Shown here: piece by piece, positions 32,413 through 41,875 of the stretch
Layout of the letters: each line of letters starts with the position of its first letter
How positions within the stretch are numbered: position 1 is the stretch's first letter
Assembly (NCBI RefSeq): GCF_902809865.1
Contig: NZ_CADDWH010000001.1
Coordinates: 558,001-622,000 of the forward strand
Direction: 5' to 3'
Length of the DNA stretch: 64,000 bases
Source: Halobacillus sp. Marseille-Q1614
GTDB taxonomy: Bacteria > Bacillota > Bacilli > Bacillales > Halobacillaceae
Notes under the pieces: generated by a model
What the model was told of the DNA's origin: nothing
Databases searched by the model: none
The model's input: only the letters and a program-made list of their open reading frames with translations
Made by a program: the position numbers and the translations under genes

Positions 32413-34812
32413 ATGAATCGAAAAATCAAGCGCGCCGCTGTTTTAGGGTCCGGGGTAATGGGAGCAGGTATCGCTGCTCACCTGGCAAACGTCGGAATTC
32501 CAACATTGATGCTTGATATGGTACCGCGCGAGCTCAGTGAAAAGGAAAGAAATAAGGGGTTAAGCCTTGAAGACGTCTCTGTAAGAAACCGCATCGCGGC
32601 TGAGAGCAAAGAGAAGTTGAAGAAGCAAAAACCATCGCCCATTACAAGCAAATCCAGCCTTGACCTTATTGAAGTCGGAAATTTCACGGATGATATGCCA
32701 AAACTTAAGGAAGTCGACTGGGTCATTGAGGTAGTGGTCGAAAATCTGGATGTAAAGAAAAAAATCTTTGCCCAGGTAGATCAGTATCGAAAGAATGGAA
32801 GTATCGTCAGTTCGAACACTTCGGGAATTTCGGTTGAAGCAATGTCTGAAGACTGCAGCGAAGATTTCCAAAAACACTTTTTAGGCACACACTTTTTTAA
32901 TCCACCGCGCTATTTGAAGTTATTGGAAGTCATACCTACTAAAAATACGGATCCGGAAGTTCTTCAATATATGAAGCAGTTTGGTGAAGATACTTTAGGT
33001 AAGGGCGTTGTTGAAGCAAAAGATACGCCTAACTTTATTGCAAACCGGATCGGCACCTACGGTTTGTTAGTAACAGTCCGCGAAATGCTCGCCGGGGGAT
33101 ATAGTGTAGGAGAAGTCGACTCCGTCACTGGCCCGATGATCGGCCGGCCGAAAAGTGCAACTTTTAGAACGTTAGATGTGGTAGGTCTCGATACATTTAT
33201 CCACGTAGCAAATAATGTTTATCACCAGGTGGAAGGTGAAGAGAAGAAGGTATTTGAAATACCTGCGTTTATGAGAGAAATGCAGGAAAAAGGCTGGCTT
33301 GGAGCTAAAAGCGGTCAAGGTTTCTTTCTAAAGAAAAAAGGAGAAAACGGCCGGGAAATCTTGCAGCTCAACCCAGAAGCGTTAGAGTATGAGGAACGCC
33401 AGAAACTTAAGACAAAAGCTGTTGAATTAGCCAAACAGGAAAAAGGAACAAAACGCAAACTGAAAGCTCTCGTTTCATCTCAAGGAGATCGGGCAGGCGA
33501 CTTTGTCTGGTCAATCGTTAAACCTGTACTTCTGTATTCTGCACAGCTTTGCGGTGAAATCGCAGAAGATATTCCTTCCATTGATGAAGCAATGCGCTGG
33601 GGCTTTGGCTGGGAGCTAGGGCCATTTGAAATGTGGGATGCATTAGGAGTTAAAACAGCCGCAGAACGGATGGAAGCAGAGGGCGCTGATGTTCCTCAGT
33701 GGGTAAAGAAAATGCTCGATGAGGGACATGAACAATTTTATGAGAAAGAAAACGGGAGCGTTCTCTATTACCACAATGGAGAATATGTCCAATACTCCTT
33801 TAATCCGAAGTCCATTAATTTAAGAAGATTAAAAGAAACTAACGAAGTCATTAAAAAGAATGCGGGAGCGAGTCTTATCGATCTTAGAGATGGGGTGGCA
33901 GGGCTTGAATTCCACTCACAGAGCAATGCAATAGGACTCGATATTATTCAAATGGTGAACTACGCCTTAGAAGAAGTTGATAAAAATTATGAAGGCCTCG
34001 TTATCGGTAACCAAGGAAAGAACTTCTGTGTAGGTGCAAACCTTGGCATGATTTTAATGGAAGCCCAGGACTTCAACTTTTTTGAGATCGAAATGGTCGT
34101 CAAGAGTTTCCAGGATGCCATGATGAATATAAAGTATGCTGATAAACCGGTTGTTAGTGCACCATTTGCTATGACACTTGGCGGAGGAGCTGAAGTTTGT
34201 CTTCCGTCTGCAGCCATTCAAGCTTCATCAGAAACGTATATGGGTCTGGTTGAAGCCGGAGTTGGATTGATTCCGGGAGGAGGCGGCAACAAAGAACTTT
34301 ACATTAAGCATTTACGAAATATTCCTCAAGGAATTGATTTAGATCTGCAGAAAATAACTAATTCCGTCTTCGAAAAGATCGCTATGGCTAAGGTCTCAAC
34401 ATCGGCTGAAGAAGCAAAAGAAAATGGCTTCTTAGACGAACGTGACGGGATTAGTGTGAACGGTGATCATCTTATTTATGACGCCAAGCAAAAAGTACTC
34501 GGCCTTGCGCGGTCAGGGTATAAGGCTCCAAAACGTACAACAATACCTGTCGTTGGTGAACAGGGATATGCGACGATGCTGCTGGGAGCGAAATCTTTAG
34601 GCCTTAGCGGCTATGCGAGCGAACATGATTTAAAAATTGCAGAGAAATTAGCTTTTGTATTAGCCGGGGGACGTGTGAAAGAAGGGACTCTTGTGGATGA
34701 GCAGTATTTATTAGACCTCGAAAGGGAAGCCTTCTTGAGCCTTGTTGGGGAAGGTAAGTCGCAGCAGCGAATGCAGCACATGCTTTTGAAAGGAAAGCCT
34801 CTGCGCAACTAA
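32413..34812 (+). CDS. fadN: Fatty acid oxidation protein: 3-hydroxyacyl-CoA dehydrogenase/enoyl-CoA hydratase
   Basis: 799 aa. The NAD-binding AVLGSGVMGAGIAAHLAN is at the N-terminus, followed by the dehydrogenase catalytic segment GTHFFNPPRYLKLLEVIPT with its His, and a crotonase domain in the C-terminal third (VIGNQGKNFCVGANLGMIL, FAMTLGGGAEVCLPSAAIQA). In contrast to E. coli FadB the dehydrogenase comes first. It catalyses two steps of beta-oxidation. GGGGGAGG precedes the ATG. First gene of the FadR-controlled operon. Confidence 0.95.
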   Translation: MNRKIKRAAVLGSGVMGAGIAAHLANVGIPTLMLDMVPRELSEKERNKGLSLEDVSVRNRIAAESKEKLKKQKPSPITSKSSLDLIEVGNFTDDMPKLKEVDWVIEVVVENLDVKKKIFAQVDQYRKNGSIVSSNTSGISVEAMSEDCSEDFQKHFLGTHFFNPPRYLKLLEVIPTKNTDPEVLQYMKQFGEDTLGKGVVEAKDTPNFIANRIGTYGLLVTVREMLAGGYSVGEVDSVTGPMIGRPKSATFRTLDVVGLDTFIHVANNVYHQVEGEEKKVFEIPAFMREMQEKGWLGAKSGQGFFLKKKGENGREILQLNPEALEYEERQKLKTKAVELAKQEKGTKRKLKALVSSQGDRAGDFVWSIVKPVLLYSAQLCGEIAEDIPSIDEAMRWGFGWELGPFEMWDALGVKTAAERMEAEGADVPQWVKKMLDEGHEQFYEKENGSVLYYHNGEYVQYSFNPKSINLRRLKETNEVIKKNAGASLIDLRDGVAGLEFHSQSNAIGLDIIQMVNYALEEVDKNYEGLVIGNQGKNFCVGANLGMILMEAQDFNFFEIEMVVKSFQDAMMNIKYADKPVVSAPFAMTLGGGAEVCLPSAAIQASSETYMGLVEAGVGLIPGGGGNKELYIKHLRNIPQGIDLDLQKITNSVFEKIAMAKVSTSAEEAKENGFLDERDGISVNGDHLIYDAKQKVLGLARSGYKAPKRTTIPVVGEQGYATMLLGAKSLGLSGYASEHDLKIAEKLAFVLAGGRVKEGTLVDEQYLLDLEREAFLSLVGEGKSQQRMQHMLLKGKPLRN

Positions 34813-34833
34813 TCATATAAAGGGGGAAGAAAC

Positions 34834-36009
34834 GTGAAAGAAGCAGTTATTGTAGCTGGAGCGAGAACCCCGGTCGGCCGGGCGAAAAAAGGAACACTGG
34901 CCCATACAAGACCGGATGACTTGGCAGCACTTACTATAAAAGAGACTCTTAAGCGGGCAGGCGGATATGAAGGAAACATCGATGACGTAATTATAGGCTG
35001 CGCCATGCCAGAGGCTGAACAGGGGATGAACATGGCCAGAAATATTTGTGGATTGGCAGGCCTCCATTATAAGGTTCCGGCGATAACGATCAACCGGTAT
35101 TGTTCCTCTGGCCTGCAGAGTATTGCTTACGGTGCGGAAAAAATTATGCTGGGGCATATTGATACGGCGATTGCAGGCGGAGCAGAGTCCATGAGTCTTA
35201 TTCCAATGGGAGGCCATGTAATTAAGCCAAATGTTCAATTAGTTGAAAATGCACCTGAGTATTATATGTCCATGGGGCATACAGCCGAAGAGGTAGCAAA
35301 TCGGTTTCAGATTTCCCGTGAGGATCAAGATGCATTTGCCGCAAGAAGCCACGAACGAGCGGGGCAGGCATTGAAAGAAGGAAAATTTAAAGATGAGATT
35401 GTTCCTGTGAATGTTGTTCATCGGACAGTCGGCAGTGACCATAAACTAAAAGAGAAAGAAATCACTTTTGAAATGGATGAAGGGGTACGCCCGGACACAA
35501 CGGTTGATGTGTTAGCTAAATTAAAACCAGCTTTTTCTGTGAAAGGCTCCGTAACAGCGGGGAATTCATCACAAATGAGTGATGGAGCTGCTTCTGTATT
35601 ACTTATGGACCGTGAAAAAGCCAAGGCAGAAGGGATGACGCCATTAGTTAAATTTCGTTCCTTTGCGGTAGCTGGAGTAGAGCCTGAAGTCATGGGTGTG
35701 GGACCGATCGAAGCTGTACCGAAAGCATTAAAAATGGCGGGTTTGGAATTAGCGGACATTGGATTGTTTGAATTAAACGAAGCCTTTGCTTCTCAATCAT
35801 TAAGAGTTATTCGGGAACTTGGCTTGAATATTGATAAAGTAAATGTCAATGGAGGAGCGATCGCACTAGGTCACCCGCTTGGATGTACTGGAACAAAACT
35901 GACGCTCAGCTTAATCCATGAAATGAAGCGCAGAAACGAACAGTTTGGCGTAGTCACTATGTGTATTGGCGGCGGTATGGGAGCTGCTGGGGTATTTGAA
36001 CTTTTATAA
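34834..36009 (+). CDS. fadA: Acetyl-CoA acyltransferase (3-ketoacyl-CoA thiolase)
   Basis: 391 aa thiolase. The acylated cysteine lies in INRYCSSGLQSIAYG, and the C-terminal pair is in GGAIALGHPLGCTG and MCIGGGMGAAG. It cleaves 3-ketoacyl-CoA to acetyl-CoA in the last step of beta-oxidation; the acetyl-CoA can feed the glyoxylate bypass (aceA in this window). AAAGGGGG precedes the start codon (GTG at 34834). 21 bases after fadN. Confidence 0.95.
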   Translation: MKEAVIVAGARTPVGRAKKGTLAHTRPDDLAALTIKETLKRAGGYEGNIDDVIIGCAMPEAEQGMNMARNICGLAGLHYKVPAITINRYCSSGLQSIAYGAEKIMLGHIDTAIAGGAESMSLIPMGGHVIKPNVQLVENAPEYYMSMGHTAEEVANRFQISREDQDAFAARSHERAGQALKEGKFKDEIVPVNVVHRTVGSDHKLKEKEITFEMDEGVRPDTTVDVLAKLKPAFSVKGSVTAGNSSQMSDGAASVLLMDREKAKAEGMTPLVKFRSFAVAGVEPEVMGVGPIEAVPKALKMAGLELADIGLFELNEAFASQSLRVIRELGLNIDKVNVNGGAIALGHPLGCTGTKLTLSLIHEMKRRNEQFGVVTMCIGGGMGAAGVFELL

Positions 36010-36024
36010 AAGGAGAGGGAAAGA

Positions 36025-37806
36025 ATGAGTGAATTAAAAGAGATGATTAAAGGCGGAGGCTTTCTTGTTGAAGATTTAACAGCGAATGACGTAATTACTC
36101 CAGAAGATTTCACAGAAGAACATCACATGATTGCCAAAACTACGGAAGACTTTGTATTAGGGGAAGTAGTTCCTAAAATTGATAATCTAGAAAACCATGA
36201 ATTTGAACATTCTGTTGCCCTCTTGAAAAAAGCGGGAGAGCTTGGTCTTCTTGGAGCAGATGTACCTGAAGAATACGGCGGCCTGCAGCTTGATAAAATC
36301 AGTTCCTCTCTCATTACGGAAAAGTTCTCACGCGCCGGCGGATTCTCTGTCACTCACGGTGCACACGTAGGAATTGGTTCTCTTCCTATTGTGTTTTTTG
36401 GGAATGAAGAGCAGAAACAAAAGTACCTACCGAAGCTTGCGACTGGTGAGAAAATTGCAGCTTATGCTTTAACAGAGCCAGGTTCCGGATCCGACGCTTT
36501 AGGGGCGAAGACAACGGCTAAATTGAATGAAGCGGGCACTCATTATGTGTTAAATGGTGAAAAGCAGTGGATTACAAACTCAGCTTTTGCTGATGTATTT
36601 GTTGTCTATGCAAAAATAGACGGAGACAAATTTACCGCATTTATTGTAGAAAGAGATTTCAGCGGAGTGTCTACCGGCCCTGAAGAAAAGAAAATGGGAA
36701 TTAAGAGCTCATCTACACGTACGTTAGTTTTAGAAGATGCTGAGGTACCGGTGGAAAATGTACTAGGTGAAATTGGCAGAGGCCATGTAATCGCGTTTAA
36801 TATCTTAAATGTGGGCCGCTATAAGCTGGCCATTGGTGGAGTAGGCGGTTCTAAGCGAGCAATTGAGTTAGCTGTAAAATACGCAAATCAGCGCAAGCAG
36901 TTCAAAACTCCTATTTCTAGTTTTCCATTAATCCAGGAAAAACTGGCGTCTGTAGCTGTTAATACGTATGCCAATGAAAGCTCAGTTTATCGTACAGTTG
37001 GTTTGTTCGAACAGAGCATGGGTAAATTATCAGAAGAAGAATTAAAAGACGGTAAAGCCGTAGCCAAAGTTATTGCTGAATATGCGATTGAGTGTTCATT
37101 AAATAAGGTGTTCGGTACTGAACTGCTTGATTTTGCAGTGGATGAAGCTGTACAGATCCATGGCGGCTATGGGTTTATGCAGGAATATGAAGTAGAGAGG
37201 ATCTACCGTGATTCCCGTATTAACCGAATCTTTGAGGGAACGAACGAGATTAACCGTTTAATTGTACCTGGTACGTTGCTTAAGAAAGCAATGAAAGGTG
37301 AACTGCCATTACTTCAGAAAGCGCAGGCATTGCAGGAAGAAATTATGACCATGATGCCTGAAGAGCCTGGCGAAGAAGCATTGGAGCAAGAAAAGTACCT
37401 GCTGAAAAATGCCAAGAAAATTGCTCTGCTTGCTGCTGGATTAGCTGCTCAAAAGTATGGCGAGAAGCTTGAGAATGAACAGGAGCTCTTAGTGAATATA
37501 GCTGACATCACAGGCGAGATTTACAATATGGAATCGGCTGTTCTTCGTACCGAAAAAGCAATCGGCAAGCTGGGAGAAGAAAAATCAGCCCAAAAACTTC
37601 TTTATACTCAAGTTTATGTACAGGAAGCCTTTAACCGGATTGAAGCCCACGCTAAAGAAACATTAATTGCTTCTGAATCTGGTGATACACTTCGTATGAT
37701 GCTTGGAGCATTAAGAAAATTAACACGTCATACTCCAACAAATGTTATTGTGAAGAAACGTAAGATCGCACAAACACTTATCCAGAATGAAAAGTATACC
37801 GTTTAA
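36025..37806 (+). CDS. fadE: Acyl-CoA dehydrogenase
   Basis: 593 aa, the long form with a C-terminal extension of about 200 residues typical of Bacillus FadE. Signature segments are AYALTEPGSGSDALG, QWITNSAFADVFVVYAKI, the flavin-binding RKQFKTPISSFPLIQEKLA, and RIYRDSRINRIFEGTNEINRL with the catalytic region. It performs the first step of beta-oxidation with FAD. AGGAGAGGG precedes the ATG. Last gene of the operon, closed by a strong terminator. Confidence 0.95.
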   Translation: MSELKEMIKGGGFLVEDLTANDVITPEDFTEEHHMIAKTTEDFVLGEVVPKIDNLENHEFEHSVALLKKAGELGLLGADVPEEYGGLQLDKISSSLITEKFSRAGGFSVTHGAHVGIGSLPIVFFGNEEQKQKYLPKLATGEKIAAYALTEPGSGSDALGAKTTAKLNEAGTHYVLNGEKQWITNSAFADVFVVYAKIDGDKFTAFIVERDFSGVSTGPEEKKMGIKSSSTRTLVLEDAEVPVENVLGEIGRGHVIAFNILNVGRYKLAIGGVGGSKRAIELAVKYANQRKQFKTPISSFPLIQEKLASVAVNTYANESSVYRTVGLFEQSMGKLSEEELKDGKAVAKVIAEYAIECSLNKVFGTELLDFAVDEAVQIHGGYGFMQEYEVERIYRDSRINRIFEGTNEINRLIVPGTLLKKAMKGELPLLQKAQALQEEIMTMMPEEPGEEALEQEKYLLKNAKKIALLAAGLAAQKYGEKLENEQELLVNIADITGEIYNMESAVLRTEKAIGKLGEEKSAQKLLYTQVYVQEAFNRIEAHAKETLIASESGDTLRMMLGALRKLTRHTPTNVIVKKRKIAQTLIQNEKYTV

Positions 37807-37813
37807 ATTTAGG

Positions 37814-37846
37814 AAAAAGGCTTTCTCTCATGAGAAAGCCTTTTTT
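37814..37846 (+). terminator. Terminator of the fad operon
   Basis: AAAGGCTTTCTC pairs with GAGAAAGCCTTT, loop TCAT, T-run. Confidence 0.9.
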
Positions 37847-37876
37847 CGAACTTCTCTGCCGGAGCCAATACAGAAA

Positions 37877-37918
37877 ACCGGAAAAAACTTTAGGTTTTTC
37901 TAAAGACCGTTTTTCGGT
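37877..37918. repeat. Inverted repeat without T-tail before yusI
   Basis: ACCGGAAAAA and CTTTAG on the left match CTAAAG and TTTTTCGGT on the right. It is an interrupted inverted repeat of about 40 bases, upstream of the yusI promoter region. No function is evident. Confidence 0.4.
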
Positions 37919-37998
37919 GATCCCCTTAATAGCAATGCTATTATAGAAGAGAGTATGATAAAATAAGAATCAAATAAATAAGAGGGGGGAATATAAGA

Positions 37999-38358
37999 AT
38001 GCCGTTAACCTTTTATTGGTATCCAAACTGCGGAACATGTAAGAAAGCTAAAAAGTGGCTGGATGAACATGAGGTATCTTATGAAGCTGTACATATTGTA
38101 GAAGATACTCCGAGTAAGGATGAAATTACTGAATTAGTGAGAAAAAGTGATCAGCCTGTCCGAAAGTTCTTTAATACCAGTGGGAAGAAATATAGAGAAT
38201 TAAAATTGAAGGACAAGCTTCCTTCCGCTTCCGAAGAAGAGATGATTACCTGGCTGGCCGAAGATGGCATGCTTATTAAACGTCCTATTGTGACGAATGG
38301 TGAAAAAGTAACGGTAGGTTTTAAAGAGGATCAGTTCGAGAAAATATGGAATAAGTGA
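37999..38358 (+). CDS. yusI: ArsC/Spx-family thioredoxin-fold protein YusI
   Basis: 119 aa. ArsC-like fold with N-terminal FYWYPNCGTCKKAKKWLDEH (C-x-x-C at residues 11-14) and the family RPIV motif (LIKRPIVTNG). The pattern of CGTC rather than a single Cys, and the length, agree with B. subtilis YusI, which sits between fadE and gcvH in the same order. AGAGGGGGG precedes the ATG. True arsenate reductase activity is unlikely; the role is unknown. Confidence 0.85.
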   Translation: MPLTFYWYPNCGTCKKAKKWLDEHEVSYEAVHIVEDTPSKDEITELVRKSDQPVRKFFNTSGKKYRELKLKDKLPSASEEEMITWLAEDGMLIKRPIVTNGEKVTVGFKEDQFEKIWNK

Positions 38359-38442
38359 GCAGAACATTGGAAATAAAAGCGAAAAGCTTTTATGTTTATA
38401 AATGTGATTATTTATACTAATTTTAATCTGGAGGGGTATTCA

Positions 38443-38826
38443 ATGAGTTTACCAAAAGACTTGCTGTATTCTGAAGAACACGAATGGGTAAAAAAAGAAG
38501 GCGACAAAGTACGTATCGGCATCACGGATTTTGCACAATCCGAACTTGGGGATATCGTATTCGTAGAGCTTCCTGAAGAAGGAGATACCGTTGAAGCAGA
38601 TGAGCCTTTTGGAAGTGTAGAATCTGTTAAAACAGTTTCCGAACTTTACGCTCCTGTCAGCGGTAAAGTAGTAGAAATCAATGAGGAGCTCGAAGACAGT
38701 CCTGAATTTGTTAATGAGTCACCGTATGAAAAGGCATGGATGATTGTAGTTGAACCTAGTGACTCCTCTGAAATGGAAGAGCTTATGTCTGCTGAAGATT
38801 ATGAGGAAATGATTAACGAAGACTAA
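38443..38826 (+). CDS. gcvH: Glycine cleavage system H protein
   Basis: 127 aa. The lipoyl-lysine is in [18 protein letters not shown], and the N-terminal [21 protein letters not shown] is conserved. It carries the aminomethyl group in glycine cleavage. In Bacillus GcvH it also passes lipoyl groups between LipM and LipL. TGGAGGGG precedes the ATG at 38443; the frame is open 51 bases further upstream without a ribosome site. The other gcv genes are not adjacent, as in B. subtilis. Confidence 0.95.
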   Translation: MSLPKDLLYSEEHEWVKKEGDKVRIGITDFAQSELGDIVFVELPEEGDTVEADEPFGSVESVKTVSELYAPVSGKVVEINEELEDSPEFVNESPYEKAWMIVVEPSDSSEMEELMSAEDYEEMINED

Positions 38827-38953
38827 GCCGCCACAGGTTGTTGTTTATGTGCATATACATAAATTACAAAGCCTGTAAGAACAATCTTTGATACTCATTA
38901 TGTGCAGGCCGTGCTGTTTAGCATGGTCTGTTTCTCTATAGTAGGTGACTCTT

Positions 38954-39301
38954 ATGATGGATGAGCGAATATTAATAGTTGAAGGTATTACCGACAAGAA
39001 ACAAATTAATAAAATTCTTAAGGATCCTGTGGAGATTTTATGTACCCATGGTACGTTAGGAATTGAGAGGATGGAAGAACTTATCCTAGATTATAATCTT
39101 GATCATAGACCTGTTTTTATATTAGTTGATGAAGATTATTCGGGAAATAAGCTGAGAAAACAGCTTTCTGCTGAATTGCCGCACGCGGAGCAAATCTATA
39201 TTGATAAAGCTTTCCGGGAAGTGGCAGCCACTCCAGAACCAGAATTAGCGAGAGTCTTATTAAAACACCATTTTAAAATAAAGCCAATTTATCTTATTTA
39301 A
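38954..39301 (+). CDS. yusF: Toprim-domain protein YusF
   Basis: 115 aa, a stand-alone Toprim fold. It has ILIVEGITDKKQINKIL with the conserved Glu, and VFILVDEDYSGNKLRK with the D-x-D acidic pair used for Mg binding. Similar small Toprim proteins relate to RNase M5-type nucleases. AGGTG lies 6 bases before the ATG at 38954; a GTG at 38945 abuts it. It is followed 16 bases later by yusE. Confidence 0.8.
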   Translation: MMDERILIVEGITDKKQINKILKDPVEILCTHGTLGIERMEELILDYNLDHRPVFILVDEDYSGNKLRKQLSAELPHAEQIYIDKAFREVAATPEPELARVLLKHHFKIKPIYLI

Positions 39302-39317
39302 TATAGGAGGATATGAA

Positions 39318-39626
39318 TTGCGGGAGTTTCAAAACCGGGAAGTAACAGAGCAGCTCAAGACTAAAGGATTAGCATTCACTTACATTTATACTCCTTTTTG
39401 CGGAACTTGTCATTTAGCCCGTAAAATGCTTGAAACGATAGAAACTACTATAAAAGATGAAGTATTTCTCGAAATGAATGCATCTCTCTACCCGGAATTT
39501 ATGCAAGAGTATCAAGTGAAAAGTGTTCCCTGTCTGCTTATTACCAACCAAGCTGAAGTCATAGAAAAAGTGTATGCTTTTCATTCTGTTCCTCACATGT
39601 ATGAAAAGGTTCAACAATATTTGTAA
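39318..39626 (+). CDS. yusE: Thioredoxin-like protein YusE
   Basis: 102 aa thioredoxin fold with active-site FCGTCHLARKML and the cis-proline segment VKSVPCLLITNQ, where an additional Cys follows the proline. It starts at TTG, 7 bases after AGGAGG. It is probably co-transcribed with yusF. Its redox partner is unknown. Confidence 0.8.
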   Translation: MREFQNREVTEQLKTKGLAFTYIYTPFCGTCHLARKMLETIETTIKDEVFLEMNASLYPEFMQEYQVKSVPCLLITNQAEVIEKVYAFHSVPHMYEKVQQYL

Positions 39627-39686
39627 TATAATATCGCGATTTCCCGGGAAATGACGAGCGATTCTCCATTTATTAACAAGGATCAG

Positions 39687-39728
39687 CCCTCTTAAATGCC
39701 GAATTATTAAATACAGCATTTAAGGGGG
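39687..39728 (+). promoter_or_regulatory. Hairpin that hides the yusD ribosome site
   Basis: CCCTCTTAAATGC (39687-39699) pairs with GCATTTAAGGGGG (39716-39728), with one mismatch. The right arm contains the AAGGGGGG Shine-Dalgarno of the gene starting at 39735. When folded, translation should be blocked. Confidence 0.6.
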
Positions 39729-39734
39729 GATTTT

Positions 39735-40052
39735 ATGCATGCGATTCAATCTTGGATCGAATCAGTGAACGATCGATCTGACCTGCTGAAAAAGTGGAAA
39801 GAGCGGCCGATTGTATTGTTTTTTCATGGTGAACAGGAAACGGTTCCTTTAACGATCAGCACACAGAACGTAAGAATTGATTACGATTATGAATTTCATT
39901 GTCCTGTGCATGTTCATGCTCCTTCGCAAATCATCGAAAAAATGCTGGAAGGAGAAGTACAGCTTTCAAAATTACCTGCTGATCTAGGAAAAATCGAGGG
40001 CAAGCTGCGAGATATTCTTTATGTTGAATCTTTAATGCTGCTGGCTAGATAA
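39735..40052 (+). CDS. yusD: SCP2-like small protein YusD
   Basis: 105 aa. The position between yusE and metN and the length agree with B. subtilis YusD. The sequence QNVRIDYDYEFHCPVHVHAP and KIEGKLRDILYVESLMLL fits a sterol-carrier-like alpha/beta fold weakly. No catalytic residues are evident. Its 3' end overlaps the convergent thioredoxin-like gene by 8 bases. Confidence 0.65.
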   Translation: MHAIQSWIESVNDRSDLLKKWKERPIVLFFHGEQETVPLTISTQNVRIDYDYEFHCPVHVHAPSQIIEKMLEGEVQLSKLPADLGKIEGKLRDILYVESLMLLAR

Positions 40053-40461
40053 GGGTCCCAATCGCTTTCACAATATCCAGGAAGTCAGCTTTATCGTTAA
40101 ACTGAAAAGCCAGTTCTCCTTCTTGATTTATGATCACAGTAGTGGGAACTCCTTTAGCTTTATATAATTTGTAAATTTTTGTACCTCTATCTGTTAAAGT
40201 AGGCTGCGTCAGAAATTTATCATAATAGTCTTCGGCGTCATGAATACTTCTTTCTCTGCCTGTAACGTTGATCGTCAGCATAGAAACTTTGGAGTGATCC
40301 ATCGTTTGAAACAGCTGTTCTTTTTTAGGCATGTCAATCCCGCAATCAGTACACCAGGAAGCCCAAAACGTAAGGATTACAACTTTTCCTTGTTGTTGGG
40401 AAAGGGTAAAGTTGTTTTCTGAATCTATATAAGGCAGTGTAAAATCAGGAGCAAGTTTCAT
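40045..40461 (-). CDS. TlpA/ResA-like thioredoxin-fold protein
   Basis: 138 aa from the ATG at 40461 (AGAGGTG 8 bases before). The redoxin fold begins KLAPDFTLPYIDSENNFTL. The active site is FWASWCTDCGIDMPK, and the cis-proline segment is KAKGVPTTVIINQEGE. There is no signal peptide or membrane anchor in this start, unlike ResA, so it may act in the cytosol. Read on the minus strand between yusD and the metNPQ leader. Confidence 0.8.
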   Translation of the reverse strand: MKLAPDFTLPYIDSENNFTLSQQQGKVVILTFWASWCTDCGIDMPKKEQLFQTMDHSKVSMLTINVTGRERSIHDAEDYYDKFLTQPTLTDRGTKIYKLYKAKGVPTTVIINQEGELAFQFNDKADFLDIVKAIGTLI

Positions 40462-40658
40462 TGTATGTTCACCTCTGCATAAGAATTGACGATTTCTCCT
40501 TACCATGCTAACATAAATCGCACTTCGTTAAAGAATTGAATATTTTAAATTCTCTTCTCATTCTTTGAGAAGATTTTTTATTGACAGCATCTTAAGTTAA
40601 ATGCTAAACTCCTTCTTGGTGCTTAAGTTCGATAAATTGATAATTGAATAAAGGAATC

Positions 40659-40777
40659 CTCTTATCCAGAGAGGCGGAGGGACTGGCCCGATGATGCCCG
40701 GCAACCATCAGGATCTTTTTAAAAAAGAACTGAAGTGGTGCCAATTCCTGCAAAGTGAAACCTTTGACAGATGAGAG
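40659..40777 (+). ncRNA. SAM-I (S-box) riboswitch
   Basis: P1 is CTCTTATC with GATGAGAG. Between them are the conserved AGAGGCGGAGGGACTGGCCC, GATGCCCGGCAACC and GGTGCCAATTCCTGC blocks. It controls the methionine ABC transporter downstream; SAM binding favours termination. Confidence 0.96.
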
Positions 40778-40795
40778 AACAGATTGAAACTGACT

Positions 40796-40830
40796 ACGCT
40801 TTTCTGTTCTTATGCAGAAAAGCGTTTTTT
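40796..40830 (+). terminator. SAM-dependent terminator
   Basis: ACGCTTTTCTG/CAGAAAAGCGT stem followed by TTTTTT, between the S-box and metN. Confidence 0.9.
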
Positions 40831-40849
40831 AGTAAGGGAGAGTGACATC

Positions 40850-41875
40850 ATGATATCTATTGAAGGTTTATCTAAGGTTTTTAAGACAAGAGATCGAGAC
40901 GTTAAAGCAGTCGATAAGCTGGATTTAACGGTCGATAAAGGAGAAATCTTTGGAGTAATCGGGTACAGCGGTGCCGGGAAGAGTACGTTTATCCGGCTCC
41001 TTAACCGCCTCGAAGAACCATCCGAAGGTGCAATTAATATAAACGATCAAAATATTATTGAACTGAGTAAAAGTGAACTGCGGGTAGCCCGCCAAAATAT
41101 CGGGATGATCTTTCAACATTTTAACTTATTATGGTCTCGTACAGTTTTCGATAATATTTCTTTTCCATTAGAAATAGCAGGAGTACCTAAAGAAGAACGT
41201 GCCAATAGAGTAAGTGAGCTTATTGATTTAGTTGGGTTAACCGGCAGAGGCCAGTCTTATCCCTCTCAATTAAGCGGCGGTCAAAAGCAGAGAGTGGGTA
41301 TTGCCCGCGCTCTTGCTAACAACCCGGAGGTACTGCTTTGTGATGAAGCCACTTCCGCACTTGATCCAGAAACGACGGACTCTATTCTCGATTTATTAGT
41401 AGACATTAATGAAAAACTTGGACTTACTATCATTTTAATTACTCACGAAATGCATGTTATCCGTAAAATCTGTCACCGTGTTGCTGTTATGGAAAGCGGG
41501 AAGGTAGTCGAGTCAGGTGACGTTCTGGATGTGTTCCTTCATCCAAAAGAAAAAGTAACAAAGCGATTCGTTGATCAGGTGATGGGAGACCCGGATCGGG
41601 AAGATTCCCTGAACTTAATCCAGGAAAGGTACAAGAACGGTGAAATTGTACAGCTTCATTTTATTGGAGAGAATACAAACCAGGCGTTAATAAGTGATGT
41701 CTCGAGAAAATTCCCTGTCGACGTAAATATCCTGCATGGAAAAATTACTCAGACTCAAAAAGGAGCCTACGGAACTATGCTTGTTCAAATCGTAGGCGCT
41801 GAGGCAGAGATCAGCCGTGCTATAGAGTATATTCGAGAAACATCTGTTGAAGTGGAGGTCAGCCCTAATGTTTAA
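40850..41875 (+). CDS. metN: Methionine ABC transporter ATPase
   Basis: 341 aa. Walker A GYSGAGKSTFIRLLNRLEEP, Q-loop IFQHFNLL, signature LSGGQKQRVGIARAL, Walker B VLLCDEATSALD, and the C-terminal ACT-like NIL regulatory domain (residues about 260-341) that binds methionine. The ATG at 40850 follows AAGGGAG; the longer open frame runs through the terminator and is not the gene. Overlaps metP by 8 bases. Confidence 0.96.
   Translation: MISIEGLSKVFKTRDRDVKAVDKLDLTVDKGEIFGVIGYSGAGKSTFIRLLNRLEEPSEGAININDQNIIELSKSELRVARQNIGMIFQHFNLLWSRTVFDNISFPLEIAGVPKEERANRVSELIDLVGLTGRGQSYPSQLSGGQKQRVGIARALANNPEVLLCDEATSALDPETTDSILDLLVDINEKLGLTIILITHEMHVIRKICHRVAVMESGKVVESGDVLDVFLHPKEKVTKRFVDQVMGDPDREDSLNLIQERYKNGEIVQLHFIGENTNQALISDVSRKFPVDVNILHGKITQTQKGAYGTMLVQIVGAEAEISRAIEYIRETSVEVEVSPNV

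Noticed and set aside
37877-37918. Riboswitch or terminator before yusI
   Set aside because: It has no T-tail and matches no known aptamer, so it is recorded only as an inverted repeat.
39414-39719. 101-codon frame on the minus strand
   Set aside because: Antisense to yusE, which has a clear thioredoxin motif; the minus frame has no family features.
40784-40849. Upstream extension of metN
   Set aside because: It would translate through the SAM-dependent terminator; the ATG at 40850 has a proper ribosome site.
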